Assembly: GCA_019137255.1 (NCBI GenBank)
Contig: WPDH01000064.1
Coordinates: 186,715-250,714, forward strand
Length of the DNA: 64,000 nt
From: Corinectria fuckeliana
Taxonomy: Eukaryota; Ascomycota; Sordariomycetes; Hypocreales; Nectriaceae
Direction: 5' to 3'
Below, in pieces: positions 33,972 to 45,827 of this stretch (the first letter of the stretch is position 1; each line of letters opens with the position of its first letter). Under the pieces are notes generated by a model. The model made no database searches. It was not told where the DNA came from and saw only the letters and a list, made by a program, of their open reading frames with translations. Position numbers and translations under genes: made by a program.

Positions 33972-35449
33972 CTACTCCTCGGCGATGCCTTCCTTGACGG
34001 CCTTGGCATAGCCGTTGGAATGACCATTAGCCAAGCCATTAGTCTTAGGCTCGGGAACCGGAGTCTCCTCGTCCTCCTCCTCATAGTCGGATCGGTCATC
34101 GCCCAGCTCGTTCTGGAAGACGAAGCGAAGGGCAATGCGAGCGATGCAGAAGAGCCAGAAGAGGTTCAAAGCCTGGAGGGAGGCGAGTAGAAGTAACGTG
34201 ATGATTTGGCTGAGGCGACACTTGAACTGCTCGGCTTCCCAATCCATCTCAAAGGGACCAATGGTCTCATACTCGGTGACGAGAGACCATAGGATCTTGA
34301 TGTTGATGACGTGGCGCAGGTAGATCCATACCATCATAAAGAGAACAAAGTAGGGGGCGGTCAGGGAGTGATCGAGGTAGTTGAGCGTCTTGGAGGTGGC
34401 AAGAAAGAAGTCGCTGATGTCGTGGGTGACATAGACGGCCAGGCCAATGTAGGTGAAATGGAAGCGGTAGCTGAGGGCGATGAGGGCCAGGCTGACAATG
34501 TGGTGGCCGACGAGCTCCTTGAAGTCCTTGCGTGGCTTCTCCATGCCGAGGACGAGGACGATGGCCTGCTGGGCCCAGTAGGCGGCCTCGAAGAGGTAGT
34601 AGAACTTGACGGGGGCCTCGTGGGTGATGTGAGGGAAGCCCTCGTACATGCCGGCCGTGTTGAAGTACCAGACGGGAGTGCGGCTCATGACCCAAAGTCC
34701 GGCGGGGCCGAGGACGCCAAAGTAGACGGCAGTGTACATCTGCTCCATGAAGCGCGCCTGCTTGCTGCGGTTGAGGCCGGCGCGGCGAGCTAGGGGCCTG
34801 AGGATATCCTGCATGATGAACTCGCGGGTGAAGGAGAGGACGACGGTGTAGAAGGCGACGAAGGCGACGTCCCAGGGGCCCTTTCCGTACTGAGCGGGGA
34901 CGCTGGGGTCATCTTGGGGTAGCCTGTAGGCAAGGAAGATGAAGTAGTGGACCGGATTGGACTCGGTAGGGTTGACAGCGTAGGCAGCGAGGAAGAGTAG
35001 GATGATGGCGGCGGGGAGGGCCCAGGTGCGCTTGATCATGATCTGGCGGACGCGGGCGAAGAGGCCGCGGGCACGGCGACGCTTGGAGAGACGCTTGTGT
35101 CCATTAGCATTCTGCGGGAAGAGAGACGTTGGTCAGTTGAGCAAAGGTCGAGGAGGAAGAGCATTGAACTCACGTGAACATGAACATCGCCGGCATCGAG
35201 ACTGACACGACTCGATGCCATAGCCGGCGCCCCAGTATCACCGGCGCGGATCTCGCCTCCGAGAATGCTGCTCTTGCGCCGCCTCCGAGCGGCCCCGTCG
35301 GCGGCATTTGCATGAGCACCGGAAGCGGTGCCGTTGCCGTTGGCCTGCTGTAGCTGGTCGGCAGACGAGCTGAGCGGAGGAAAGGGTTCGGCGCCCGGCA
35401 TGGCTGGGGACTTGCGGGTTGAGCTTCGGGTTGTTCGGTGCGATGCCAT
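33972..35449 (-). CDS. LAG1: Ceramide synthase (LAG1/TLC family)
   Basis: Exon 1 is 35174-35449 (ATG at 35449) and exon 2 is 33972-35111, with a 62-bp intron (gtgagt donor, cgcag acceptor) in phase 0. The product is 471 residues. Ceramide synthases of the ER membrane N-acylate sphingoid bases with acyl-CoA. The N-terminal 115 residues are polar and basic (RRRRKSS, KRLSKRRRARG). A TRAM/LAG1-like first helix and the TLC domain follow, with the Lag1 motif carrying the catalytic double His in ELVGHHIVSLALI (about residues 295-296) and the downstream HDISDFFLATSKTLNYL segment. The acidic tail (DYEEEDEETP) lies after the last helix. Filamentous ascomycetes normally carry two paralogues, for long-chain and very-long-chain ceramides; sequence alone does not tell me which this is, so the symbol marks the family only. 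Confidence 0.93.
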
Positions 35450-37630
35450 TCAGTCGGGACGGTGGAAACGACGAGCCGTCGAGCCGAGAGTTGATGTTCG
35501 TCGCAGGTTGTCCGACGTGTGCGTGCGTCCCTTTAATTTTTAAGTAATTTTTCCTTGTACCCCGGTGTCTCCTTTTGCGACCAAGCAATGTGTGTGGTTC
35601 CTTAATTCCGAGTGTCACCTGTGTGGGGTTTCGCGTTTCCCTGGCTCGCTGGAATAGGCAAAGAAACGACGATAAGAGGAAGTGCTGACGTTAACGCTGA
35701 CGCTGACAACAAAGGCCGGAGGTGTTGAAGACTCTCACGCGGCAGCTGACAAGTCGAAGTGGATTAATAGTTGGTTCTGTCCCATGTGCCACTCTCAAAC
35801 CCCTTTCCTTCGTTGGTTGTTCTCTGCAGTAGAAGGGTCGCGGGGGGCGAGGCGGAGTGGAGGCAACGGGGGTCAGCAAGGGAAAGGCGGGCAGAGCAAG
35901 CCGGTCGGTGATTGGTTGGAATTGGCCGGGTTCGTCGGTTGGTGGCGGCGCTATGATGGGAGAGGCGGGAGTGTCAAGTGTGTATGAGAGAGATTGGTGA
36001 GAATGATGAGAGGAGAAGAAAGTACACAAGGTCGACGTCACAGCGCGTTTTGCTTGTGAAGCGGGGGCCTCGGAAAGTGCATGTACTTATGTAACGGGAA
36101 ACAGGATGGGAAAGAAGCGGAAGGGAAAGAAAAAAAAGAGGAAAGGGCCGGGAAGGGCTTTTGATTTGCTTCGGCCTCGGCGCCCGCGGAGACGGGGCTG
36201 TCCTGTCAAGCTACAGTGATGACCTGTGGGAAATTAGTGGCCATGTAGAGGCCATCGTCGGATGTCGTGGGAACCTGGAATGGAGAAACACAAAAATCAA
36301 GGTGGACCAAGGGACTTCTAGGTTTCCTTTCATATTATTATTAGTGGCCCCCCCTGAACTTGTGAGATTGGGGGTTTGCCTCAGGAGTGAGGGGCAGGGT
36401 CCAATCAGGGTGAGCTGAGACGAGCCTCTACTACTGTATAGTACTTCGTACATAAGCTAATACGTAGGTACGTTAGGGGAGTGTTATGGCGGTCAACCCG
36501 CTGTGGGTTTGGGTTTGTGACTGACGACCCGTGTAAGCCTTCCGCCTTACTTTATGGTGATTATGACCAACAAACCAGACCCTCGGCCCACGGATACGCA
36601 GCAGCCAGCAGCACGCAATGCTTATTGATTCTATACAAACATCGTGTTTCCCAGAAACTGCCCGAGTACGACGTACCTCGCATACATTGTACTACCTACC
36701 TACTAGATACCTAGGTAGACCAACTTACCGCTATAAACCTCCCGTCAACTTCACGTCAGCCCTCCACCTCCAACAACCCACCCAGCTCGCAGATGAATCG
36801 ACAACAGACGACTTTTGTTCTCACCCTCCGACAAACCGCCAGAATAACCTGGTTCGCGCCGCATCACCATCGGCCCACGCCAGCTCATCTCGGCCGGTTC
36901 TCTCGGCAATAATGGCTGGGGTATCTCCCGCTTTGGCGTCTCGCTTGATCATCCCCCCCCCCCCCNNCCCCCCCCCCCCCCCCCCCCCCGTGTGTAGGCG
37001 GCGCGGCACCCGCTGGCCTGGTCGACGGGACTCCTATTCCTATTCTGACAGAACTGCACGTGAATCACTCGATCAAGATGCCCGATGTCGATATACGAAT
37101 GTGCCGTGTACGATACGTAAAGTACCATGTCTGCCCGTCGTGCCGAACTGACGCTGGCCCGGAAATGGCGATGGGGACATGGTGGGCAAGGCATGATGAT
37201 GACAATAGGAGAAGAGCCAAGGGACCAAGCCAAGCAGCACAACTAATTATATGGTTCGATCGCTCCATTGTCACATCACCAGTCCGCGTCTCGACCGCCA
37301 TGTACACCTCGGGTCTCGTTTGTTTCAAGCCGTCAACAACCTTAGGTGCCGTAATATTGCAAGGAGCAGATCTAATTTACGCCACACATATATATACACT
37401 ACTGACTATGCCTGCCTGCCTCGTTCCACCAAAATAAAACCCCAAAAACTAAATAGTATGCTGTCACTGCCAACGACAATCGTCCATACGGCTCGCGCAA
37501 ACCACAGGGTATCTTTGTTCGCAATGCTCCACCAGTCTGTCCCTTCTTTTCTCCCCAAACAAGCAATCAACGCCTCGCTAGATGCAACCCAAACGGCACA
37601 GCAAACACTCCGACCAGAGGCTACCTGCAC
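35450..37630. other. Intergenic region upstream of LAG1, downstream of palH
   Basis: The left part is the LAG1 promoter and leader. TAC/GTA palindromic patches lie at 36427-36476 and 36665-36722, and a poly-C tract with two Ns at 36953-36989. An AT-richer part (37360-37460) precedes the palH 3' end. No gene is supported. Confidence 0.5.
36953..36989. repeat. Poly-C tract interrupted by two Ns
   Basis: Thirteen C, NN at 36966-36967, then about 22 C. The N placement indicates an unresolved homopolymer length in the assembly. Confidence 0.9.
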
Positions 37631-39916
37631 TCAAGGCCCCTGTGGCGGTCTCGACGAGTCCGAGTCTTGTCGTCTGTGGTCTACCGACGACGTTCCCGAG
37701 AGCGAGCCATCGTCATCGTCCGAGTAGTACTCATCCTCGTAGATCATCTGCGACTGCACACCTCGCCATAGCGGTGGGTTGTTCGGCGGGATCGTGGTTC
37801 CTCCTTGATGGTTGGCCGAAAATGTGCTCCTGCTCCTGTCTAGCTGTGCCATTTCTCCGGATGCATCTCTCGATGTGCTGCCGTTGCTGTTCGTCAACCC
37901 TCCGCTTGATGGTGAATGCTCTGCTGTGATCAACTCTTCTTCCTCCAAAACCTGCTGTAGCGCAGCTCCGCGCCGGGGAGGCGCAGGAATCACCCTCACG
38001 GGGAGGCTCTCTGTATTGGGCGTAGTTCGCATCCGCTCACGGAACTTGTCAGCCTGGGTCGCCGCAAAGTCCTCGAGCCGAGCTCGCAAGTCCCATCTGC
38101 CCGTCGTCGCACGGGGCTCTGGAGTCGGAACCGGTGGCATCTGAGGTGTCTCACTGGTAGATTCGTCATTCGAGTGACGCCGTAGCGGGTCTGCAAAGGT
38201 GAGACCCCGCCAGCCGTCTTGGTTTTGGGGCGTGTTGTTCGCCTCCAAATCTGGCAATCGCCCACTCGCAGGTCCCACGGCGTGTCCGTTCTGTAAAGAG
38301 GCAGAGCCTTGCGTCCAGGGTGGCGCATCATCGGTTTGCGGGTGGTTTTGCGGGTTGCTGCTCGGCCCCGTGAGGTCCACCGCGCTCAGTTGTGGCGGAG
38401 GATCAGGCGTCCTAGTCGTGGCCTCCGATGGTGGTTGGTATCGCACGGCGTAGACTGTGCTCGCCGCGCTGGCTGTATCTGTTCGACTGATGGGTGTTAC
38501 TGCGGGAGCCGGGCGTGTCGGCCAGATGGGGGGCCGGAGTATGGTACCCATAGTCCGCTGCGTGGACGCCTCGGCGGTGACCGTAGGGGCATCGTTGCTA
38601 GGTCCCCGATATCGGTTCGCAATGGCGGACATATTCGGCCACCCATTTGCCATGGACGGCGACGCTGGCTGTCGCTCGCCAGTGCTGCCGTCACTGGAGC
38701 CGCCCCCCTTTCTGTTCTTCCGATTCTGCAGCCATGGAAGCTCGGAGGCGTCGACCTCAAGCATGTCGTCGCCGTCAAACACTTCCCGTCCTAGAATGCC
38801 GTCCTTCTTCTCCTCACGCTCCAATGCTTCTATCCTCTCAACCCACTCCCATACCACCACGCTGGCTGCTGCGGCGCCAACCCACCTAACGTAATCTCCC
38901 CATCCGGTGAAGTCGGGCTTCGAAATATCCAGGATGAAAAAGACAATGGGAATAAGGATGGAGATGATGGAGATGATGGCCACCAGAAAAATGTTCTTCA
39001 TTAAAGGATGATAGAAGGCATATCGCTTCTTCATGAGGGCGTAGTAAATAACCCATGCGGCGTACAAAACTCCCAGGGATAGCTGAAATAGATAGCTGAG
39101 GGCCGGGACGGGATGGACAAAGTTCTTGGGCCGCACCGTTGAGTTGATTCCGTTCTCTGAATACTCGAAGCTGTTGAGAGCGCTGAAGATGACGTCGAGG
39201 ATGATGAGGGCGAAGGCGACCCATTTGATAATGACCTTTTCTCGTTGTCGAGGAAAAAGACGGATCAGGGTTTGCGCCTGGGCGAGCCACAAGAAGGTAT
39301 CGGAAATAAGGCGGATGACCTTGAGCTCAGTGCTGCCCATGATCTCGTCCTGTAATTCCTTTGCATTCTGGATGCCCCACGTGTACTGGTTTTGCGCAAC
39401 GTTGAACGTATCTACACTGGCTACAGTGAGTGAGATGGCAACCGTCAGCGCGGCCACCTTTTGCAGCCACGGACGCCCGCCGATACTGATGCCGGTGCCG
39501 GAGCTGTGAGTAAAGCCGCCCCGCCGGCCGAGGTAGACGATGCCTCCGTCGAGAAAGGAGCGAGGGGTGACGAAAAGCATAATGACGAGCATGTAGGCCG
39601 TCACAGTTGTCGCAGCGAGAGCGTAGCATATCGGGAAAGTTGAGGCGTAGAACGGGTCGCGGAAGTCGGAGAATTTGATGTTGCTGTCGTCGGAGTCGTG
39701 CTGCGTGAGGCTGCTGTCAGTGGCTACGGTCAGCGACGAGACGTCCCGGGCAAAAAGCCCAGTCGGGCAGGGCGCTTGATAGACGACAGCCTCAACAAGA
39801 GGAACCTGCACGCCGCTGGGCCCCCAGGTCATCACGCCTGCGCCGGGTAATATAGTCGTCGTGCATAGCGCCGGAAGCGCGGTGAAGGCTGCGGTGACTA
39901 GCTGGTTTGCGTCCAT
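37631..39916 (-). CDS. palH: PalH/Rim21, ambient pH receptor
   Basis: Single exon of 761 residues from ATG 39916 to TGA at 37631. PalH is the plasma-membrane sensor at the top of the Pal/Rim pathway. With PalI and the arrestin PalF it recruits ESCRT and PalB, leading to proteolytic activation of PacC at alkaline pH. Seven hydrophobic helices are visible at about residues 93-117, 150-171, 203-221, 228-247, 270-293, 305-329 and 341-358, after an extracellular N-terminus with Cys18 and Cys50. The family block of TWGIQNAKELQDEIMGSTELKVIR-type sequence lies between helices 2 and 3. The cytosolic tail of about 400 residues is disordered, Pro/Ser/Thr-rich and ends in an acidic patch (YYSDDDDGS) near the C-terminus; in the family this tail binds PalF. 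Length agrees with other filamentous-fungal PalH proteins. I did not find anything odd in the frame. Confidence 0.93.
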   Translation of the reverse strand: MDANQLVTAAFTALPALCTTTILPGAGVMTWGPSGVQVPLVEAVVYQAPCPTGLFARDVSSLTVATDSSLTQHDSDDSNIKFSDFRDPFYASTFPICYALAATTVTAYMLVIMLFVTPRSFLDGGIVYLGRRGGFTHSSGTGISIGGRPWLQKVAALTVAISLTVASVDTFNVAQNQYTWGIQNAKELQDEIMGSTELKVIRLISDTFLWLAQAQTLIRLFPRQREKVIIKWVAFALIILDVIFSALNSFEYSENGINSTVRPKNFVHPVPALSYLFQLSLGVLYAAWVIYYALMKKRYAFYHPLMKNIFLVAIISIISILIPIVFFILDISKPDFTGWGDYVRWVGAAAASVVVWEWVERIEALEREEKKDGILGREVFDGDDMLEVDASELPWLQNRKNRKGGGSSDGSTGERQPASPSMANGWPNMSAIANRYRGPSNDAPTVTAEASTQRTMGTILRPPIWPTRPAPAVTPISRTDTASAASTVYAVRYQPPSEATTRTPDPPPQLSAVDLTGPSSNPQNHPQTDDAPPWTQGSASLQNGHAVGPASGRLPDLEANNTPQNQDGWRGLTFADPLRRHSNDESTSETPQMPPVPTPEPRATTGRWDLRARLEDFAATQADKFRERMRTTPNTESLPVRVIPAPPRRGAALQQVLEEEELITAEHSPSSGGLTNSNGSTSRDASGEMAQLDRSRSTFSANHQGGTTIPPNNPPLWRGVQSQMIYEDEYYSDDDDGSLSGTSSVDHRRQDSDSSRPPQGP

Positions 39917-41028
39917 GATTGCGGCTGGCCCGGGATCAACGGGACACGCAATGAAGCGGCCAGCCGCGGGCGCGGGCGATCTGCAAGTCGGGATTCTTCC
40001 TCGACTAGGCGGTCGCCATAGGGGAGTCGATTAAGGGAAGGAAAGGCGCCGGGACGCTTTGCAGCGATGGTGGAATCGGGTCGACTCGGTTGGTTTCGGT
40101 GCGGCTCGTCGCGATGTCTCGTTTGGATGGGTGAAGGATCCGGGCCGGCAACGGTTGAGCCACGGAGACAGTTCGACGCGGGTCTCGGAATGTACTGAGA
40201 AATGAGCGATCAAGCCCTCTTTGGCGGCAGAGTAAGCGAGGATCGCGGGCTGTCGAGGACAGCAGGAGTCTAATGCGGAAGACGGAAGACGAAAGACGGG
40301 GGCGCGTCGGAGATAAATCTAGCCCGAGTTGATGGTTAGGATTCGTGGGACGTGCCGCGGCCAAGGACTCAAAAGCACAAGCCCACTGTCCACCGGGCCA
40401 GACCAGACTGGAGCGGCCTCGAGTGGGGGATGGAACAATGACGGCGGTAGGCTGGGCGCCGAGAAAGCCTTGGGCCTTTTTTTTTTGGGTTGGTTTGCGT
40501 GCGAGTCGCGTAGTTGGTGGGCGGCGATCTGGGAATGAGACGGAAGGGCAATGTCAATGGCAGTCGGCGATTGAGGAATCGTCCTCGCGAGGTGTTTGAC
40601 GGCGGCAAGGGGAACAGGCTCAGTTAGAGTTCGTAGAAATGGACCGGCTAGTTTGCCTTGGGAAGTTGGATTCAGGGCGAGGTTTGAATGAGGGCCAACT
40701 TGGTCAGTGGACTTTGGGCAAGTCAGGTCACTCTCGTGGTGGTGAGGAGGAGGAGGAGGAGGAGAGGAGGAGCGCACTGTAGGAACCCCACAGCACACGG
40801 TACGAGTAGCCCCCGAGGAACAATGCGCCACGCCTCATGGGACGGATGACTGCTAGCTTATGTTTTTCCATCACCCAGACTAATCACTGCAGTAGTAGCC
40901 AAAGAAGCAAGTTAGAAAGACGAACTTAGTAGGCTAACTAAACTACTAAGCTAGTCAATGCAAGGCGATCATACTCCGTAGCGTTCGTGGGAATGGACGA
41001 CGCCACGATCCCAGGGCCAAGGTAAAAT

Positions 41029-41053
41029 ACACACACACACACACACACACACA
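41029..41053. repeat. CA dinucleotide microsatellite
   Basis: About 12 AC units in intergenic DNA; a likely polymorphic marker. Confidence 0.9.
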
Positions 41054-41647
41054 AGACAAGCTTCCGGGCCGTCAACGGCCTCGCATAACCTGTACGATAA
41101 AAACCCCAGCACCACAATAAAAAATAAAAAAATCCCGGACAGATGGACGGACGGGACGAGACATGCTGCAAGTAGGTGAGGAATTGTCAAGGAGAAAGGC
41201 AACGGCCGGACACTGTGCCCTCTGCATCCCATCAACCAAGCTACCTTGGACTTTTCCAACGTCCCATCCTGCGCGGCCAGTGGCTTTGAGCCTAAGTAAC
41301 CGGGCGAACACCCTCGTCTTCGCGTAAACTAGAGTCATAAGGTAGGTACCTACCCAAGTATCCGGTCGTTTGAGGAGAGAATGCAAGTGAGCCGTGAGGA
41401 GAGACACAGGCAGACTCGCAGGCTAAAGACGTTCTCGATAGTGGGAAACAAGGAAAGAAAGATGGATCGCTCCAAGCCATGCCACTACGCAACACGCACT
41501 GTGCCCTACCGAGCAACCACGGTGTCAGAGTTTCCTGCAGGCTGGGGAGGCTGTGTTCTGCATGAATGCTCGGGCAAAAAGCTAGAGGAACTGGTGTATT
41601 TGCAGCCGCCCTCCCTCCTTTATTTTGCACCTTCCTAATGACGCATA

Positions 41648-41701
41648 GCTAGGTAATTAGGTACCTACCTAAGGTACCTACATAGTACCTAGGTAGGTAG
41701 C
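41648..41701. repeat. Cluster of GGTACC/CCTAGG palindromes
   Basis: Two copies of AGGTACCT, plus CTAGGTA and TACCTAG words in both orientations within about 50 bp, so several alternative hairpins are possible. It belongs to the same TAC/GTA-type intergenic motif family seen at 921 and elsewhere. Confidence 0.65.
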
Positions 41702-42436
41702 TGCACAGGGGCTGGTGAGGGGGGCACCCCCGGTTACTGCTTAATCTTAGATACAGCAATTACTTCGTACAGTTTAGCGACTCGGCATCCTCCGTAGATT
41801 AGTAGTTCGTATTGTACCTTATTCGTACCTCGCTCGAGTCGACCGGGAGGGCTGCTCAAACCGTCATCGCGAATTGCATCCCCCCTAGACGCATTTTCCA
41901 AACCATACTTATCTATCCTTTCCTGACACCATGTTTCACACCACGTGTCACACCCTTTCCCACGTTGCTCTTAGAGGTAAGCTTCCCGTTGCCAAGCCTG
42001 CACAAAACATACGCGGCCTTGGCAAAGCTTGTCTCTCCATGCCACAAAGCTTGGCCTCTCAACTCTGTAGTGACGATGCTCTCCAAACTTAGCTCGGCCC
42101 GTCCCCATCCTTCAGACTCCGCTGAACTGCGCACGTGGACACTTTGTTGCCTGTTGCTTGTTCTTCGTTTCACATACAACGTGCAGTTGGCTACTTATCT
42201 ACCTTGTATGTATTGACGCCCTAGCCCCAGCAGATGAGTAATAAGACAGGAAACTCCTGGGTATTTAGTAGATACGAACTCATGCGACTCGTGCAATTTA
42301 TGCAACCCCACCATCTTTCAAGCCATCAACGCCATAAATAAATCAGATGCATCGCGTGAAACAAGAATACCAGTCGCTTCTCCCCTTTCCGCTCCCTAGT
42401 CCGTCCTGTTTTATGTCGCTTCGATTGCCTCTCTTC

Positions 42437-44698
42437 TCACTCGTCGTCCGAGTCCTCCTGCCCGTCCCGGTACCGCATCTCCAGCACCCATTTCTCGTCG
42501 AAGTCGATTCCGCGACGGATCTTGGTCCCGGCCTTCCTCCACACTGCGCTGCCCAGTCCAATGTCTGCGATAAACAGCCGCCATTCGTCCTCGTGAGTTG
42601 TGTGGCTCAGGGCCTTGGGATCATCGTCGGTCGGAGGCGTGACCGCTTCGAGTAGCCCTCGTTTGGGAGCTCCCATGGCGACGACGTACCGGGGCTTGAC
42701 AAATAGCCGTCCTCCGTCAATGACGGCAACCTTGCCTGATGTAGGATCGATGCCCGTCGGGACATCGACTGCTAGAACAAACGCCTCGTTTCGGTTCGCC
42801 CACTCCATCAACTCGTAGACGGTGGCCTGGTCTGCGGTTCGCAACTCCTCAAAAGAAATGGTCAACCCTAGCAAGGCGTCCACAATGAGCGAGATCGACA
42901 CTGGCGGTCCGGATGCCGAGTTTTTCCTCAGGTGCTCAAAGAGTTCCGTCTTGCTGAGAATCTTGCCTCCAAAGTTCCGGTACAGTTGGATTTGCTGTCG
43001 AAGGTCCTCGAGCAGATCCCGCTCCCGCTCGATCCCCACGAGGCACAACAGTACGTTGATGTTCTTGTTGCGCAGATGGCGACCCGCAGCAATGGCCCGG
43101 ATACCGGACTTGTTGTTGCCGGCCAATATCACCACCGCCGGGCTACTCAAGACCGCACTGGCCGATGGATTAGCGCCCGCGAGCCCGAAGCGGATTTTGA
43201 TGGCTGGGTCTGACAAGGCAGTAAGAGCCACCTCGGCGATGCCTCGTCCCGAATTCTCTGCCATGAGTTCTTCAGTCAAGCCAACTTCGTTTGCGGCGAT
43301 GTTCTCGAGATTCAACATTTGCAGCGCAGAGACGGTCTCGAGTCGACGCTTTGACGGGACAAGGTATAGACCGGGAGGATGACCTTGCTGCTTTCGGCTG
43401 TCAGTACTGCGGGATTCTGGTCTGGAGATAGAAAACCGAGGTAGATGGCTTGAACGTACGCCAGAGTTGACTCGGCTAATTGGCAGACCTCCGGGCGCGG
43501 CAACGGCACTAGCTTTGCGCGACTGCGATCGCCGAGGGGGTCCAGACTTGCTATCAGCTCTCCGGTTGCTTTGGCTGCTTCGCAAGTCTCGTCCCGTAAG
43601 CCTTTCTGCTTCATGTAACCCGTCGTCTGCTTCGCTGTTCCAGAAGTCCGCATTCTTGCTGATTGAAGGCACTTCAAGCACGTTTTCTGAATAGTGGAAG
43701 TTCTTTCCTCCCGCGGTCCCCGGCTTTGGTCGACGGTTATGCGACACTAACCGGCTCGCATCGTCGACTTGATCCTCTTTTCTCATTTGGTCAAAGATGG
43801 TGCGCTTGTCGAACTTGGCCAGGTTGTTCTCAAAGTCAAAGTCGCCCATTTCCTCCGTGACATCCTCGGACGCCCAGCCATTGTCAGCGTTACCCTTGCG
43901 CCCTTTGCCGTTGCGTTTCAGGGAATTGAATGGCTGGAATGAGGCGGAGCTTTGTAGGATTGGCGTCTGTCTCCAGCCCTTGCCACGGCCTCCCTGACTA
44001 AGGGGAGATCCCTCGACTGGCTGCGCATCGTCCTCAAGACGCTGGTCCTTTCCTTTCTTCGCCGGTCGTCCTCGCCGCTTCTTCTTCTGACCTGGGGTTT
44101 CTTGTGGCTCAAGGACCTGGCTGTTGCCCGACTGAATTGCTGGACTTTGAACGACAAGGTTGCTTATTGGACTTCCGAGGTCGACATCGGGAATGGGCCT
44201 TACTGGTGTACCTGCAGAATGGATGGACAACGCTGAACTAGGAAGGCCGGCTTGCATTTCAGCCGTGCCACTGCCAATGGAGATGACTTTGGCATCTGAA
44301 GCCGATGGCGCCCCTGATGTTGGTCGTCGTCCAAGGCTGAGAATCGCTGGGTCGACAAACGAAGGCTGCGAAGGCGGCTGCGAGTGCGCAGGTGTGGCGA
44401 CAGGCTCAGCAGACGGCAAATCGTATGTAGCTGGCGGATCGTCCGCTTTGATCTCTGCGAGATCCGCGATGTTGGTGGCATCGATCCTCATCTGAGGGTG
44501 CCATTCCTTCGTTCCACCAACGAAGACTAAGCCGCGCATGTTAGTTGAATCTCTTCTTGACAAGACTGGGGCATACGCACCGTTCGTTAGAGTAAGGCAG
44601 CTGCCGGCCTCAACATCCCTGACTGTCCCCGTGAGCGAGTACCCCGAGGGCTCCCTGAGCACCACTCGCATATGCAAGCCGATGAATTGGGTCGCCAT
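42437..44698 (-). CDS. EDC3: EDC3, enhancer of mRNA decapping
   Basis: Exon 1 is 44581-44698 (ATG at 44698, MATQFIGLHM) and exon 2 is 42437-44526. The 54-bp intron (gtgcgt donor, cttag acceptor) joins LTLTN to VFVGGTKEWHPQM and gives 735 residues. EDC3 is a P-body scaffold that binds Dcp2 and the helicase Dhh1 and stimulates decapping. The divergent LSm domain is at about residues 1-70. A long disordered middle includes a basic patch (KKKRRGRPAKKGK) and the FDF-type motif region (DFDFENNLAKFDKRTIFDQMRKEDQ). The C-terminal YjeF_N Rossmann domain starts near ALQMLNLENIAANEVGLTEELM and contains AGNNKSGIRAIAAGRHL and VDVPTGIDPTSGKV. The intron is 3n without a stop, so retention would insert 18 residues into the LSm domain. 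The frame also remains open upstream of ATG 44698, but only that start gives the family N-terminus. Confidence 0.94.
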   Translation of the reverse strand: MATQFIGLHMRVVLREPSGYSLTGTVRDVEAGSCLTLTNGAYAPVLSRRDSTNMRGLVFVGGTKEWHPQMRIDATNIADLAEIKADDPPATYDLPSAEPVATPAHSQPPSQPSFVDPAILSLGRRPTSGAPSASDAKVISIGSGTAEMQAGLPSSALSIHSAGTPVRPIPDVDLGSPISNLVVQSPAIQSGNSQVLEPQETPGQKKKRRGRPAKKGKDQRLEDDAQPVEGSPLSQGGRGKGWRQTPILQSSASFQPFNSLKRNGKGRKGNADNGWASEDVTEEMGDFDFENNLAKFDKRTIFDQMRKEDQVDDASRLVSHNRRPKPGTAGGKNFHYSENVLEVPSISKNADFWNSEADDGLHEAERLTGRDLRSSQSNRRADSKSGPPRRSQSRKASAVAAPGGLPISRVNSGVRSSHLPRFSISRPESRSTDSRKQQGHPPGLYLVPSKRRLETVSALQMLNLENIAANEVGLTEELMAENSGRGIAEVALTALSDPAIKIRFGLAGANPSASAVLSSPAVVILAGNNKSGIRAIAAGRHLRNKNINVLLCLVGIERERDLLEDLRQQIQLYRNFGGKILSKTELFEHLRKNSASGPPVSISLIVDALLGLTISFEELRTADQATVYELMEWANRNEAFVLAVDVPTGIDPTSGKVAVIDGGRLFVKPRYVVAMGAPKRGLLEAVTPPTDDDPKALSHTTHEDEWRLFIADIGLGSAVWRKAGTKIRRGIDFDEKWVLEMRYRDGQEDSDDE

Positions 44699-45827
44699 GG
44701 TGCGATGATGCCTCGTCCGCAGCTGATGAAGGTTCTTGGCGTTGTTGCTCTCCTTTTCCAAGCGAGAGCCCCAATATCCTTGTTTATTGGCCTCTAGACG
44801 TCATCAAGACTTGGGGGTTGCGGCCCAACGACTGAATCACCAACGCGTGGAGCGGGGATGCCCTGGGCGGCCGAAGGGTCGTGCGGAAAGCTCCTGGGCT
44901 TCACGGGTGGAAGCAGCGAGTCGACGGCCGATCGACGACCTGGCGATCGGACGCGGATGGTAATTCGTGGGTGCGGGCTGGGGCCAACGATGGAACTGAT
45001 GGCGGAGGGACTCGAAAACAAAGTCACGCGAAACACAGAGTCGAGAACTCGAATATAGATCAACGAGAGGGAGGCGCGTGCTACCGGAGGGCGTTCCACG
45101 AGGATGCTGGTCGTGCTTTTGCGACGTATTGTGTGCGATGGGGTTTGGGAGGTTGAACTTCCCGCACAGAAGCTTGCCCCATCCCGGAGGATGTCTCCCA
45201 CCACACCAACCTTTTCCTTATCGATAAGGCCTTTCCGGCCCTCGTCCGCCGTCCGACTTCATCGCGTCACGATTCTAAGGACAGTGCCTCGCTTGGGCTC
45301 GGGGAAATTAGAACTTCGTTTCGAGCGAGTAGCAGGTAGCAAACATCAGTTTCCAACATCTCGCGCGAGGGCCTTTTCGATGGCTGCCTGGATGAGGGTT
45401 GTCGATAATGTTGCTTGTTTATCATTGAGTTCGATAGTAGCATTTCATATGCATGATGCAAGATATCGTTATGCGCAGGATTGCATTTATGCGAAACATT
45501 CACTTGGACGAATTAGCTTCTGGCTTGCTCCCATCTGGACGCAACTAAAACAGACCTTCCAGGCTCCAGATGTTTGAGTGGATTCTTAATGTAAGTAGGT
45601 ATCTCGTCGCTGTGCTCCTCGGGCGCACCCGAACTCGCATGCGTATCTAGTACCCCGTCGATTCTACCGTTGACTCCCAGTGCCAGCTCTTGCACATACA
45701 TGTACCTCTAGCGCCCACTCCCTTGATTGCGATATTTCCTACCATCCATGTAAGCTGAAATAATTATGTGTACACTAGTCGAGATCAAATCAACCCGTTC
45801 GATCTCTCCGTCTGGGAAAGGCCGTTC
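44699..45827. other. EDC3 promoter and PIF1 downstream region
   Basis: About 1.1 kb without a supported gene. The half near 44700-45200 is the EDC3 upstream DNA. The AT-richer part at about 45400-45780 follows the PIF1 stop codon and is the likely 3' UTR and terminator. No repeat was noticed. Confidence 0.5.

Larger units (their letters stand above)
39917..42436. other. palH upstream region and EDC3 downstream region
   Basis: No gene is supported in about 2.5 kb. A CA microsatellite lies at 41029-41053, a GGA run at about 40746-40770, and a cluster of GGTACC/CCTAGG palindromes at 41648-41701. The 300 bp next to 39917 are the probable palH promoter. I did not see a clear clustering of GCCARG PacC sites, although a full motif scan was not possible. 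Confidence 0.5.

Noticed and set aside
43380..43470. A possible extra intron in EDC3 (gtacgt to ctgacag)
   Set aside because: Splicing it would shift the frame away from the YjeF_N domain, which is clearly encoded in the unspliced frame.
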